NCBI GenBank assembly: GCA_028023455.1
Contig: JAQFVV010000280.1
Coordinates: 124,001 to 188,000 of the forward strand
Length of the DNA stretch: 64,000 nucleotides
DNA from: Epiperipatus broadwayi
Taxonomy: Eukaryota; Onychophora; Udeonychophora; Euonychophora; Peripatidae
Direction of reading: 5' to 3'
Under the pieces are notes generated by a model that made no database searches, had not been told where the DNA came from, and was given only the letters and a program-made list of their open reading frames with translations. The position numbers and the translations under genes are program-made. The stretch's first letter is position 1; the number at the start of each line of letters is the position of its first letter. This document shows, piece after piece, positions 1-12,500 of the stretch.

Positions 1-740
1 TTTGAATGTATGTTCATTGGTACATACATGGTCTGCTACCTTAGACACATCTGTTTTCTCTCTTCTAATTATCAGTTTATGTTCTTTCAAGTGCTTTTCA
101 ATGGGATGGCTGGTCTCACCAATATATGTTTTTCCACATTCACATGGTATTTTATAGATAAAGGTTTTTTTTCAGCATGTCAAGTTTAGGCTTTGTAGAT
201 GTTAGAAATTCCTCATAGTGTGGTATGGCTCTGGAAAATTGTTCTGATGTTATACTGATTGCAGATTTTCCTTAATTTGTCTGCTATTTTTTGGAATGTA
301 TGGGTACACTACAGTACCAATAATTGTCTTTTCTCTTGCTAGTTCTTTTTGTTGTCTATTTAACATTTTCTTAATAACAGCTGATGGGTAACCATTTTTA
401 TAAGAGTTTGTTCTATATAGATCTTTTCTTTTTCCAAATTGCCGGTTTCTGAACAAACTTCTTTTGCTCTGTTCCACAGTGATAGTCTAACTCCATGTTT
501 TGTGTTTCTGGTATGATTGGATATATAGGCTTGATATTTTTCTTTATGTGTAGGTTTTTGGTAAACCATAGTTTTGATTTTGCCATGAAAGAGTCTTGTC
601 ACAAGAACATCTAAGAATGCCAATTTTTGTTCTTGTTCTGATTCTATTGTGAATTTAATTTTAGGCGATATGTTGTTGATGTGTATCCAGAAAGTTTGTA
701 GCAATGCTTTACCATGTGGCCATACAACAAATGTATCTCT
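1..740 (-). mobile_element. Penelope-like element fragment (RT end, linker, GIY-YIG nuclease)
   Basis: Read on the minus strand, this is the downstream part of a Penelope-like retroelement ORF, cut off at its 5' side near 740 and running out of the window at 1. The RT end shows FVVWPHG and FLDVLVTR followed by KPTH (about 560-750). The 3' end, about 100-165, shows IYKIPCECG followed by TYIGET, the signature of the GIY-YIG endonuclease that nicks target DNA in this class. The coding frame is broken: an open stretch from 752 to 360 overlaps one from 477 to 250 in another frame. The GIY-YIG core is better preserved here than in the partner copy at 763-2,012. Together the two copies form a large inverted repeat. 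The family call is firm; the element is certainly dead. Confidence 0.85.
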
Positions 741-1568
741 CCTGATTAGCAATATTTACATGAAGAACTTGAAACCACAGCCATAAAAACTACTCCATAT
801 CCAACTAAAGTTTGGCTTCACTATGTGGATGATACATTTGTTGTATGGCCACATGGTGAAGTTTTGCTACAAACTTTCTGGACACACATCAACAACATAT
901 CCCCTATAATTAAATTCACAATAGAATCAGAACAAGAACAAAAATTGGCATTCTTAGATGTTCTTGTGACAAGACTCCCTCATGGCAAAATCAAAATTAC
1001 AGTTTACAGAAAACCTACACATACAGAAAAATATCTAGCCTATGCATCCAATCACAACAGAAACACAAAACATGGAGTTAGACTATCATTGTGAAACAGT
1101 GCAAAAGAAGTTTGTTCAGAAACCAGCAATTTAAAAAAAGAAAAGATCTATATAGAACAAACTCTTATGAAAAATGGTTATCCATCAGCTGTTATTAAGA
1201 AAATGTTAAATAAACAACAAAAAGAACCATCAAGAGAAAAGACAATTATTGGTACTGAAGAGTACCCATACATTCCAAAAATAGCAGACAAATTAAGGAA
1301 AATCTGCAATCAGTATAACATCAGAACAGCTTTCTAGATCCATACCACCCTATGAGGAATTCTAACATCTACAAAGCTTAAACTTAAAATGCAGAAAAGA
1401 AAAAACTGCATCTATGAAATACCATGTGAATGTGGAAGAACATATTGGTGAGACCAGCCATCCCATTGAAAAGTGCTTGCAAGAACATAAATTGATGATT
1501 AGAAGAGAGAAAACAGATGTGTCTAAGGTAGCAGACCATGTATGTACCAGTGAACATACATTCAATTA
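1..1568. repeat. 740-bp inverted repeat from two opposed Penelope copies
   Basis: Positions 1-740 are the reverse complement of about 826-1,568 with modest divergence. For example, the 20 bases ending at 738 mirror the bases starting at 831. The spacer is only about 85 bp. The arms face head to head, with the 5'-truncated ends in the middle. The left arm continues beyond the window, so the true palindrome is probably longer. Confidence 0.85.
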
Positions 1569-1785
1569 GGAAAATACAAATATTATGGATAGAGAAGAAA
1601 AGATACAAAGACAAAAATTTAAAGAAGCTGCTCACATGACAATGGCAAAAAATTCCATAAACCAATCTAGTGTGACTATACATAATGTATGGAAACCACT
1701 AATCAACTTTGCTCTTAGGAAAAAATGGAGAAATCAGGAGGAACCTCAACGATAAGTATATGAAATTACTACATATTGTTGCCTT

Positions 1786-1866
1786 TGGAGAATGGCTCAA
1801 TTGGTTAGAGCATTGCCTTAAAATTCAATAATCAAGAATCTAAGGACCCAGGTTCGAATCCTATGC
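1786..1866 (+). other. tRNA-like Pol III promoter (A and B boxes) in Penelope tail
   Basis: TGGCTCAATTGG at 1793-1804 fits the eukaryotic A box exactly and GGTTCGAATCC at 1851-1861 fits the B box exactly. Their spacing, 58 bp start to start, is wider than in a simple tRNA. The flanks do not close a good acceptor stem (TGGAGAA at the 5' side has no matching 3' strand), so this is not a functional tRNA gene. It may be the head of a tRNA-derived SINE inserted at, or shared with, the Penelope 3' tail. Confidence 0.4.
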
Positions 1867-1875
1867 TAGTACTGT

Positions 1876-1945
1876 CACTGGTCAGACCAGCAACACCTGA
1901 AGAAGAGGGGAGAAAAATACCTCTCGAAACATGGTGCATATACTA
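1876..1945 (+). ncRNA. hammerhead-ribozyme-like core in Penelope tail
   Basis: CTGAAGA (1897-1903) matches the hammerhead core CUGANGA. It is followed by a six-pair stem (1905-1910 with 1920-1925, one G-U pair) closed by a 9-nt loop, then by GAAA (1926-1929). A perfect hairpin CTGGT-CAG-ACCAG precedes it. Penelope-like elements are known to carry hammerhead motifs in their terminal repeats. Two defects argue for decay or another role: an extra A at 1904 between core and stem II, and a C-A mismatch in the short stem III formed by 1929-1941. Confidence 0.35.
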
Positions 1946-2012
1946 ACCTGTTTGCTGTGATATTACTAACAGTTGAATGTATTTGGAATATTTAAGTGAA
2001 ATTAAACTTTTT

Positions 2013-5000
2013 TTAAAGACATTCAACACACATATTAGATGATGGAAATAGTCCAATATAAAAATACAGAGTAACCAAAGCTTTGAAAACAATTTTAATT
2101 TAAATATCTGCTAATGTATGCAATCCACTAGAAGGCTTGGAATAAAATATAGAAAATGCAGGAACTCCATTGTATGTGCATAAGTATGTTCTTTTTAAAA
2201 AAATATTAAATAAATGTTAATGTCATTTTTGATTTATAATAGTAATGACGGTGAGATTAAAACAGGAAGTGATTGTGTTTAAATAAAATTATTATAAGAA
2301 TGCTTTATAAAAACCTGATATGAAGTCTAATTATCATTTAATAGATGATCAAATATTGACCTTCTGAAACAGGATTTTAGTTCAGATTAAATAAAGTTAA
2401 TTTATTTCCTGATAATTGACATTGGTCAGAAGCTATAGGTAATAAATAACATTATTTGAAAATTATTGTTTGACTGTAACTCAAATTATTTTTTATTTTA
2501 ATAAAAAGGGTGAGGGAGACTATTTTCAGATCATAATTTTTTTAAAAAAATAAAGTACTATTAAAATAAGCAGAATTTATAATAATAATAAAATTTTGAT
2601 TATCAAAAAGATAAAAAAAATTAATAATATAAAATAAAATTGATCTTAGATAAAGAATTAGATTTGATAATCATTTTAATTAAACTTTTTTATTTGAGCT
2701 CTCTTTTAAAAAAAATCCTGAATCGCCATCTAATAGAATCAATGGTGTTTTTTATATCCTTACCATAATTTATTCAAATACCTTTTATTTAAAGTTCATC
2801 ATAAATTTAATAAATTCTGATATTTAAAAATTATATGAAAAATACTAATGCAGAGCTATATTAGAAAATGATGTTCTTCACAAATTATCTGGTAACAAAG
2901 TTATAGCTGTTGGTGTATTAAAATTTTGCATATAAAACAGCTAAACCTCTCAATGGAAATCAGATATAATGCTTATAATTCTTGTAAACTATTATTTGTA
3001 CAAACACAATTAAGAATTTTTTAAGTCATTGTATCCATATTAATATATTTTTATAAAAGCAAATACATCGCTATAAAACATGATATGAGGCAATTAAGCA
3101 AATGCATTCTTCCACACTAATCATATGTGGCAATAATTATCACTAATGGCAGTTTATCACTCATTGGCTTTTACTTTTCCATTACTTTGTCATTGTATAT
3201 AATATTTTAAGCTTCTTTGTGAAGAATTTTATATTAATCTATAAGAATCCAAAGAAGAAGCAAACTACTCAAACTAAAAAAATGAAAATTTGAAAAGAGT
3301 GCTTCTGGGGAATTTAGAAAAGAAGTATTAATTAAATTTAATGTATCAATAACTATAAATATATGCTTTAGAAAAAAATTGTAGTTTTAAAAATATATTT
3401 TCAAATTTTTAAAAAATTCTGATTTTTGTATATGTTTTTGACTTTGATACTTTCATTGATTTCACAATATAAAACTATAATTGTGCATTCTAACCTATTT
3501 AATTGTTTTAAAAAGTTATTCTATCACTATTACTAAGTGTTAACATTTGTTGTAGACTTGTATAAAAAATCTCTTAGAGTTATTTTACATTCTAAAATGC
3601 TTTTTTGAATAATTAATTATACCTCAATGCAGTGAGAATATAATAAAAATGAAATAGGTTGTTAATATATTGACTACAGCAAAAAATGTTTTAATTATTC
3701 TACATTAGCAAATAAATAAGGAAATAAATAAGGATTTAAATTTTTACTTAAAAATAGAAATTAAATATTTAAAAGAAGCAGCTATAGTGCATTTTATTAT
3801 AAGAAGAAATCAATTCCTTGGCTTAATAATAAAATTTTAAATAAATGAAGAAAAAGCAGAAAAAAGTGCAAAAACATAAATAAATAAATAAGTTTATGTT
3901 TAAGTTAAGAAAATAACTAATGGAAATTTCAGCAATTTTGTTAAATTTATAAATACAGATTTGATTTAATATATAGTAAAATCAGTTGTACATTATTATT
4001 TTTTAACATATATAAGTATATGTTTATATTAAGTATGACTTATTAAAAAAAATTCACTTAAAAATATCAATAACCTGCATATTTAGTTTTACTAATTAAC
4101 TATAACTTAAAATACAAATATTTTGCACAAAATATTTGTTATTATTACAATTTCCATATTATGTACATAATGAAAAATAAGATTGGTAATGATAATGATG
4201 AAGAGAATACTAGGAGCATATTCCATTTGATCTATGTACATAGATTTACAAAATTTATCAAATAATGGTTTACTTGTCCATGAAACAATTGATGGTAATA
4301 ATCTCACACAAGGTCAAATTAAATTAAATGCTTACCATCCAATTATAAATTCCAGCCATAATTCATTGAATTTCTTATCAATATGTTTTAGTGTAAAAAT
4401 AAATATTTTTGACTAAAATCAGAAAAGCAAACAAGTAAAAAAAAGGTTGCTGTAGATGCGATGAACAAATGTACACACATACAGTATGCCCACACTGTTA
4501 TAGAACATGTATATTTTACAAGTGAGTTGGACATATAAAGGCTGCATATCTGAAATTAAAAAAACAGACAGCCAATATGAAAATGGAAAAACCCATTCCA
4601 AAAAACAGCAAAGGCAATTGTAGGAAAAACAAGTTGTCTGTATAAATCATTATCCCAGATTGGCTTTAGGCACTATTTCGCTTATTATTTCTAAATAATA
4701 CATGGGCAATTTAAAAGTATTGCAGTTTGTAATGTTAATTGAATATTTATTAGTCTGCATTACAGTGAAATGTTTATTTCATGTTTAAAGAGGTTTATTT
4801 AAACTTCATTGTATCAATATTTCATACTCTGTAGTCAAGTTGCAAGCTTTAAGTGTCCATATATATTCAATGGACCATTAGTAAGAATGGATTTTCATTC
4901 TTGCTATTAAAAGGTGTGATGGTTGCCTTGACAGCAGTGAAAAATAATGATTACTAGATTTTACTGTGAATGTTTAGGTGGTTACTGGTTGGAACTTAAT

Positions 5001-5015
5001 TAAATCATATTAAAG
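2013..5015. other. AT-rich stretch without recognisable gene
   Basis: Only AT-rich sequence with frequent stops in all frames. The few short open stretches (for example 4,234-4,416) have compositions expected by chance at this base content. No repeat with clear ends was seen. Confidence 0.6.
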
Positions 5016-5309
5016 ATGATCAGTCTGGATTTAAACATAGTATTATATATAATTAATGATATACCAGTTACAATGGAACTAGACACAGGATCTGCATTGT
5101 CCATTGTTTCAAGAAAGACTTTGATTATCATTAATAAAAATAAAGAATATAAGCTGCACCCTAGCAGCAAGTCTATCATAAACTATCAGGGCAGTAAAAT
5201 AAAACTGATGGACCAAACAACAGTCAAAATTACTATTCTTAATAAGACTATATACTTACCACTGGTAGTGGCATCAGGTATTTATAGTAATTTATTAGGC
5301 CATGACTAG
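5016..5309 (+). pseudogene. retropepsin-like protease fragment of a gypsy-type LTR element
   Basis: A 97-residue open stretch carries MELDTGSALSIV (LDTGS is the retropepsin active-site D-T/S-G) near residue 21 and ends with YSNLLGHD, like the ILG-D strand at the end of LTR-element proteases. These two motifs at the right spacing indicate an almost complete protease domain. The frame stops right after the final Asp, where reverse transcriptase should begin. RT, RNase H and the integrase core are absent, and the next recognisable coding piece is the integrase tail at about 5,490. The element is therefore an internal-deletion relic. Family-level assignment (Ty3/gypsy) rests on the gene order and the downstream tail, polypurine tract and LTR. 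No intact start is expected, because the protease is part of a polyprotein. Confidence 0.75.
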
Positions 5310-5489
5310 TTCAGTCACTTAGACTTTGCAGTGATAAAAGTGAACCAGGTTACAACATTAAGCAAAATGATATCACAACATGCCAGCAAAAGACAAAACA
5401 GTTCAGTCACCTAAATTTAACCTGTTGGCCCTGAAACTTGAGCCAAATTTGGTAAAAAAGAAAAAGACAATATAATCAGGTACTATGCA

Positions 5490-5775
5490 TAATATGCAAT
5501 GGATCCTCAAAGTGGTGGTTACATAACTGAAAGGACTACAATGTAGTAATTCAAACAGCAGATGGGTATCACACAGAAACAATTACATCAACTGAAAATG
5601 ATAACTACCAAACTGAAGACAGAAACTACTCAGGAAAACACCTAAAGACAAGACCATCAAACAAGAATGATAAACAAGCCAAGAACGGCAGCAGAACAAA
5701 GGAACCAATGAAACAGACAAGACATCCAGCACATCTGTATGACTATGTCTTCAAGGCTAATTTTAGCCAGGGGGA
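5490..5775 (+). pseudogene. C-terminal tail of gypsy-type pol (post-integrase)
   Basis: In one frame, YNVVIQTADGYHTETI (about 5,535-5,585) resembles the GPY/F-like module after the integrase core. It is followed by a basic, polar tail and RHPAHLYDYVF near 5,720-5,755, which matches the P-x-x-L-x-DYV ending typical of gypsy pol polyproteins. The reading frame is broken by stops earlier (about 5,410 and 5,540). It lies immediately before the polypurine tract and LTR, the position expected for the pol end. It confirms that protease and pol tail belong to one element with the middle deleted. Confidence 0.6.
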
Positions 5776-5779
5776 GAGA
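5770..5779 (+). other. polypurine tract
   Basis: GGGGGAGAGA directly abuts TGTCATATC, the start of the LTR. This is the plus-strand primer site of LTR retroelements. Confidence 0.6.
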
Positions 5780-6508
5780 TGTCATATCTCACCTTGCCTT
5801 AGAAGTGGACTAGTCCAGATACTATCCTTATCTGATTGGATTGAGTACTCATTGCCACTAACCAATGTGTAAACATATGGCCAATGTGTAAACGTGGATA
5901 AATATTAACCATTGGTTAAAACAGGCCAATAGGCAATGATAATCTCTAAACTTGATTGCTGCCAGTAAGATTGGGAATCTAATAATTAATAGTTAGCTCT
6001 TTTGGAGGCAAGGATGACAATATTTGTTTAACCTAAATGACAGAATGTGTTCCCATTTGACCCACTGCTATCAGTGAATGTTTCTATTACAGTCATTATG
6101 CTATAAGCTATGCAGAGAGGCAAGTCCCCAATAGGTCTGGAAGCTGCAAAGACTAGAACCAATTCAAGACAAGCTGTCTAGTATAGCTGAAGAATTATTG
6201 GGCAAACTCAAGGCAAGCTGTCTAGTACAGATGGAAGAGTCATTGGACAAACTCAAGGCAAGCCAGCTAGTACAACTGGAAGAGTCATTTGATAAACTCA
6301 CAAGGCAAGCTATTATATACAGCTAGAAGTGAGTCCAGTCATTCAGGCACTATCTGTCTGGCATTAAGTAAGTTCAAATATATGTAAATATATTTATGGA
6401 TTGTATATTATATAAATATATTTAATACTAATAAATCAGATTAAGTGAATTTCAAGTATTTGTATTTTATTATTACTGTTAGTTGGAGTCTGAAATCCAG
6501 AAGAAACA
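5780..6508 (+). repeat. 3' LTR of gypsy-type relic
   Basis: The LTR starts with TG directly after the polypurine tract. It contains TATA-like sequence and an AATAAA signal near 6,429. The right edge is uncertain: it may end with CA near 6,508. Alternatively, TTGGAGTCTGAAATCC just before that point could be a primer-binding-like sequence, putting the LTR end near 6,480. No second LTR was found in the window. Confidence 0.5.
6161..6335 (+). repeat. 45-bp tandem repeat, about 3.9 copies, inside the LTR
   Basis: Copies start at 6161, 6206, 6251 and 6296. They share a CAAGGCAAGCTGTCTAGTA-type core followed by GGAAGAGTCATTGG. The last copy is divergent and cut short. Such arrays in LTRs often lie in the U3 enhancer; that role is inference here. 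Confidence 0.8.
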
Positions 6509-9500
6509 CAATACTTAATTACTTTTAAAAGGTTAATAATCATTTATTTATTATAATTCCAGTGTTTAAAATATCACTATTAATGTTAAGGTTATTATTT
6601 AATTTTTAATAAATATTGTTGTTAATTGTTATATTGGTCTGGCATTTAGTTTACTGTTGTCTGCTCTGCCAATTGTTATATTGACAAGAATCTCTATTCT
6701 CCCTGATCTAGCAGCAATAATAGTTATATATATATATGTTGGGACAAATACGGTAGGCACTTGTAATGAATATCATCAATAGAAAATTATAAATTTTCTA
6801 GACTATAGGTCTGTTGCATTATATTAGATACAGGCTGCCCATTATAATATATATGCATTCTCATGTTTAAAATTATATTGGTTTTTTTTTTTTTTTTGTA
6901 ATTCAATTATTTTTTCACAATTGACTAAAGATATATAGTAGCAGTAATGGAATTTTGGCACAATAAACTATAAAAAAAACGATGTTTTCCACAGATAATT
7001 TACTTCATTCGAGAATATAGACTCCCAAGGCTATTTTTCTTCTTTTTCCATCATCTTAATTCTTACATATAGACCAACTTCTATTAAATAATTCAGCATA
7101 TCTTAATTATTGATCAAATAAATCAATGTTAACATTTGACAATTTCTTTTAATTTTTAAATACAGTATAAACAATATGTTTTTAAATTATATATATTCAA
7201 TAGTTCAAAAGTTGCATTGCAATCAAAATACTATATAAATGCAAAACTAAATGTTTAATATATATATATAGAATGCATTATAAAGGTATATCCATTACAG
7301 ACAATTAATAGTAGCTGTGGCAGACAATCTATGCACCATTTTTAGCAATTCTTTTGGGTATCTTGTTATTTCACTTAGGCTCACATCTTAGAAAATACAG
7401 GGTAAACACCCTGATAGGATTTATATTCAGCCATAGTAGATATAGTAAAATATGTTTGATTGAAATTTATGCTTACATTAACTTGGAAAATAGCATAAAT
7501 GTCTTTTTTTTAAATTGATTAGCAAGAGTCAAAATTTTTAACAGCAAATGATCAAAATGATAAAAAAAAACAACTCTCCAATTATCTGTGGATTATATGT
7601 CTTCACTTTTTATTAATTAACATTGGAATTTAAAAATAATTAATTTTTATTTTTGAATCATAACATCAAGCTAAAAATTTTGCTTTGATTTTTTACATTG
7701 TATAGATAAGATAACAGAACAAAACAGATGAACAAAATATATTTTAAAACTGACATTCAGAGCCAAAAATTTTAATCTGTTTTAATGTAGCTCCCTAATT
7801 TTTTTATAATTAAGTAAACTAAAAAAATATCTATGTTTCTGTTTTAATAGAACAACAGAAACAAAATTTCATTTCTTTTTATTTTAATTAATTCTTTTCT
7901 GTTATGATATTTTTTATTAAAATTCTTTAGGTTATCTTTCCTTTTTTTCATTTAATTCTTTTTAGTAATAAAATTTTGAAATTTAGAATATAAAGCAAAT
8001 TCCTTTTTTTTCCTTTTTGAGATATTAAATTAGCTAATCTATTACTAAAATGTATTTCTAACCTCTCTTAGCTTTTTTTTATATTGACATTTATCATGTC
8101 TCAACAGAGAGGTAATATTTACCCCTCCTCCAGTGAGGAATAAAGTAGGGTCAATTCAGTATCTGACATCAATCGATTTTATTTCTACACTTAAGTTGTT
8201 GTTTTTTAAAAAAAACTCACATTAATGTACACTCAAGAACCCTTTTTTAAGCAGAATTACAAGCAGGTATTTTTAGTAAAATTTGTCATAATCATTATTA
8301 TTTATATTTTTTTCTGAAGAGAGATTTGACTGGAAATAATCTTCAGATTTAATCAACTAATTACAATTCTGGAATGCACTAAGAATGCTATCACCAGGCA
8401 ATGAGTAAACAATGCAGCATGAATATCAAGAGAACTATTTTATTTGGCACAATATGCAACCTACTACCCTACATGCAAAAACAAAAATAATAATAATAAT
8501 CTGTGAGCTAAAGCCTTGCTCTATTCTGAGTTTTAGAGAAAGTAGTTCATAACATGGGAGTGCATTAATTGTTCATAAAATAAAACCACAATTAGATCTT
8601 ACTTATTTCATGGTTTAGAGGTAAATAAATATACAATATATAAATTCTATCTGGTTCATTTTTGATACGTACAGGTATTTGAAAATAAATATAATCTGTA
8701 TGAGTGCAGTGCTGACATAGAACACTCCCATGAAAATAAAAACATTGCATCCTTAAGCCATTGATAACCCTTTTATCTATCAACAGTACTGAAAGAGAAA
8801 CAATCAAACTTCAATAAATTCTCCCCTACTTTTTCAAAATATCTTTTTTTCAATTTGCATTTTATCATTACATCTTTTTATAATAATATTAGGAGTGTGA
8901 CTTATTTTCCTAGTAGACAATCAAGGTTCATAATCCAATTGGCAATGAAAGTCTTTTTTGTTAATATAAGTTCTGCTTCCAGTCTACTAATGATTATATT
9001 TCACTTTCTTAATTCTAAGGAATGATTACTATATTATATTTAAGAAACAGATGTTTATAACATCAAATTTTCATTTTTCAGAATGTATATCATTATGTGT
9101 ATAAGATGAAGATAATTGTTTTGTTTTGCTTATTTAATATTTATATAAAAAAATGAATATTATTTGAAAACAAATATTTTTGAGACGAATTAATTTATTA
9201 CATTGTATTTAGTGCTAACTGCCAAAACTGTAAACAATAAAACTCAAGTATAATAAGATTAGTGAATTTTGTAATAAATTTGTAATGAAAAAGAATATAA
9301 TAACTAAACAAAGAAATGGCAAAGATTGCATGTAAGGTTAATATTTTTCAATATTTCAATGTTATTTAAATAATAGAAATGAAAAAAGTAAAATATGAAA
9401 AGTTATCTATAAACAAGCATTTAATATGGTATTGAATTTGGGATTTAAATGTTTTGTTTAGAATGTAGATTTTCATGACTAAAAACATTTATATTACATT

Positions 9501-12500
9501 AAAAAAAGAGATGAAAACAAATAGATACTTTTGAGATATCAGATTGGACATTAAATGAAGGGGAGGGGAAGTATATTAAATTAAAAACTCCAAACTAACT
9601 AAAACAAATTGATAAATGTAGGGTATTTATTGAAGAAATTGAGAAAGGAAAATTTTATTATACATAATCTTAAGAGAACTTTAAAAGATCAAGAAAAAAA
9701 ATGAAATTGATAGGTGGATGGCTATAAGAAAAAAGTTGTATACATGAGAGCAGATCTTTATTATAGAACTATTAGTAATAATCTTGAGTAATTAGCAAAT
9801 AACAGATGCATTTAAATACCCATCTGCAGAATAGTTTCTAACTTTTGCTTTCACCAATGATGACTTATGATTCAAAGTTGTAACAAATGCAGATATGCAT
9901 CTAACAAACATCTTTACCTTCATTTTTATTAATAAGCTAAAAGCCTGAAAATTAATAATCTTAAGATTTTGAATCTAAGCCAATCTACTCTTGTTATATG
10001 ATAGTGTGTAAACAAGAATCAAGTGATATTATGTTAGTACACATGTTCATGGAATGAAAGAAAGTGCTTACAGATAAAAAAAAAGGATTGCAATTACTAA
10101 AATATAATCTAAGATAAGATCTATATAATGATGTAAACAGATTTCTTGGGTTAAAAACCTTAAGATTTTAAAATTTGATCTAGATAGTTAAACCAGGAGT
10201 TAAAATAGTTGTTGATGTATAATAGTATTAGTGTCAGTTTCAAATATAAAATCCTCATTGATAAAGACAAAAGTTAGAAATATGTCTGGAAAAAAACATT
10301 TAAATACACTGATATCTGGTAATCGTTGACTACTCAAAATTCCTACAGATGTCATTGCAGCAAAGAGCTTTACTTTTGTTTATATCATCTTGTGTAAGGT
10401 AAAGAATATAATATTTTAAAAAATATAGTTATGAGAATTTGAAGATGAGAATAAGCTTTGTAAGATTCACTTTTATAGTGATTATAGATATTATATAATC
10501 TATCAACACCAAGTTTTATTATGATTCATTATCTTTATTAGAGCAAAGGAATTTTTACATTTCATGGTTATGATATTATTAATACTAAATATAATTCATC
10601 ATTGATTAATTCCAATATTATATTCAGTAAATAATAAATAGAATGAATTATCCTAAAATCATAACATCATAATTTTAAGTAAATAATAATAATTGTGAAT
10701 CCATTTGATTGCAAGCAACTTTAAAAACGTGTATGTCTTAGGGAAGAAAATTAAAAAATTTTCAAATTCTCAATTGCATTGTTATTTCGTTTTACCAATA
10801 TTATACTTATAATATAAATTATGTGCTTAGTTAATTAATGGAGTACAATTATAATCTTTTAATCTGCTACTATAACTCTCATACCTCGTGTAATTTTTTT
10901 GAGAAACTGGTCATATTATTAATAAATAAATAAACCGTTTTATTTTAATAATTCTCCAATTAAGATCTTAAATGTTCTTTTCCAAATATTTTGACATTAC
11001 TTTTTATCATAGAAATCAAAGCGTTGATCTGTCGGGCCGCTTATAACTCTGAAACGAATAAATCAATTTCGATGGGATCTTTTTTTGTACAGCACAACTT
11101 TTGAGAATTTTTTTTTTTTTTTTGGAATAAATAAACCTAGCACATTCAAAATATGAATTTTAATTTTTTTTTTATTATATATATTTTACAAAAAATAAAT
11201 ATGACTTAAGTAATGGCTAATATTTCTTATACAAATCAAGACTGATTGATTATTCTTCAACTTTATTAACTTTTTCTCTCTCTACTCCCAAGGGAATGTG
11301 AATCCATTTTTTTATTTTCATTTTACTATTGTTTTAGTATAATTGAATATGGCACATTTAGAACTTGAATAAAAATTATCTCGTTATTTCTAGTCTGAAT
11401 TATGTCTTTCAAGAATGTGGATCATGGGAATAATTATTTTACTTTATAATTCAATCAATTTTAATAATTTTTTAAAGGTTTTATCCATTCTTCTTGGAGA
11501 AAGGTTATAGGTTATTTAACTTGTGCTTTAACAATTATTGTGTTCCTGTGATCAAAAATATACATTCAAAAAAAATGATGTAAAAAAAAACTATATGTTT
11601 GAAATAATATTTATTTCTCAAGCTAAAACACACCATGTGAAAACAGGTTTATTAATTAACTAATGTATTTTTAAATTCCATACAAACTATGTTTTATTGT
11701 TAGTTTATTTTAAACGTTTTTTACAGTATTAAAACTATAACTTTTAGGCATCAGTCACTTATATATTTTAGTTAAACAATAATGTAGTGATATCTAAATC
11801 AAACTTCATCTCTTTGTTTTTATCACTTTTCTAATACTTTTTTAAACTTAATTTTTTGACAAAGATTTCTGACATTTTTCTTTTCTTTTTTGTTCATTTT
11901 TTTTTTTTTTGTTATTAGTATTGTTTTAAAACTGATAAACAATGTCTATACTTTAAACATTTTTTGGCATCAATTATAAGAGAGTTATGCATGTTAAATA
12001 ATTATTTGATCAAATATATAATGATTCAAATATTTTATTAAAAATTGAACTTGTTTCATTACAATAATACAAAGCAATTTTCTGTTGATTAAGATTTGTG
12101 TCATACAATATTTTACTTCTAACAACTGAAATGATGCAGTACTTACAAATTAAAGCCTTTTAAAACTCTGAATACTATTGTTTTGGTCCAATGTAATAGT
12201 GTTTATCAATAAAGATGATCATTTTTAATAAAACTATAGCCACTATTAATAAATATTACATATTCAAACTGTATTATGCCCATCCCTCTTTTGTGTATTA
12301 ATTGAACAATAGACTTAAAGTTAACATGGGTATGATAATAATATTGGTATCAACAAGTGCTTTGATCATTCCATCATCAAGTTTTCAATTATATGAATGG
12401 GTGAAGAGTTGGAGGATTGAGAAGACTGAAGACTATCCATTAAAGTTTGAAGATTTGCTATCTTAATTATAAACTGAGCACTGATTATATATATGCATGG

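Larger units (their letters stand above)
763..2012 (+). mobile_element. Penelope-like element, 5'-truncated, with 3' tail
   Basis: This copy begins inside the RT palm (LETTAIK), reaches the catalytic box YVDD at 822-833 and continues through FVVWPHG, FLDVLVTR and YRKPTHTEKY. A stop follows at about 1,093, with further stops near 1,335. The GIY-YIG region (IYEIPCECGRTY, about 1,400-1,450) has lost bases just before the expected IGET, so the nuclease is frameshifted. Coding similarity ends near 1,755. The remaining 250 bp form the 3' tail, with Pol III-like boxes, a hammerhead-like core and a final AT-rich stretch near 2,000. The first three of the four YVDD codons and the surrounding palm match the known Penelope family pattern. 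The RT fingers and N-terminus are missing, as is usual for 5'-truncated copies. Confidence 0.85.

Noticed and set aside
6161-6335. CRISPR-like array
   Set aside because: Units are contiguous 45-bp direct repeats without unique spacers, inside an LTR of a eukaryotic element.
11020-11090. Small less AT-rich patch (GATCTGTCGGGCCGC, ACTCTGAAACGAATAAATC)
   Set aside because: Resembles words seen in many transposable elements, but too short and without ends to classify.
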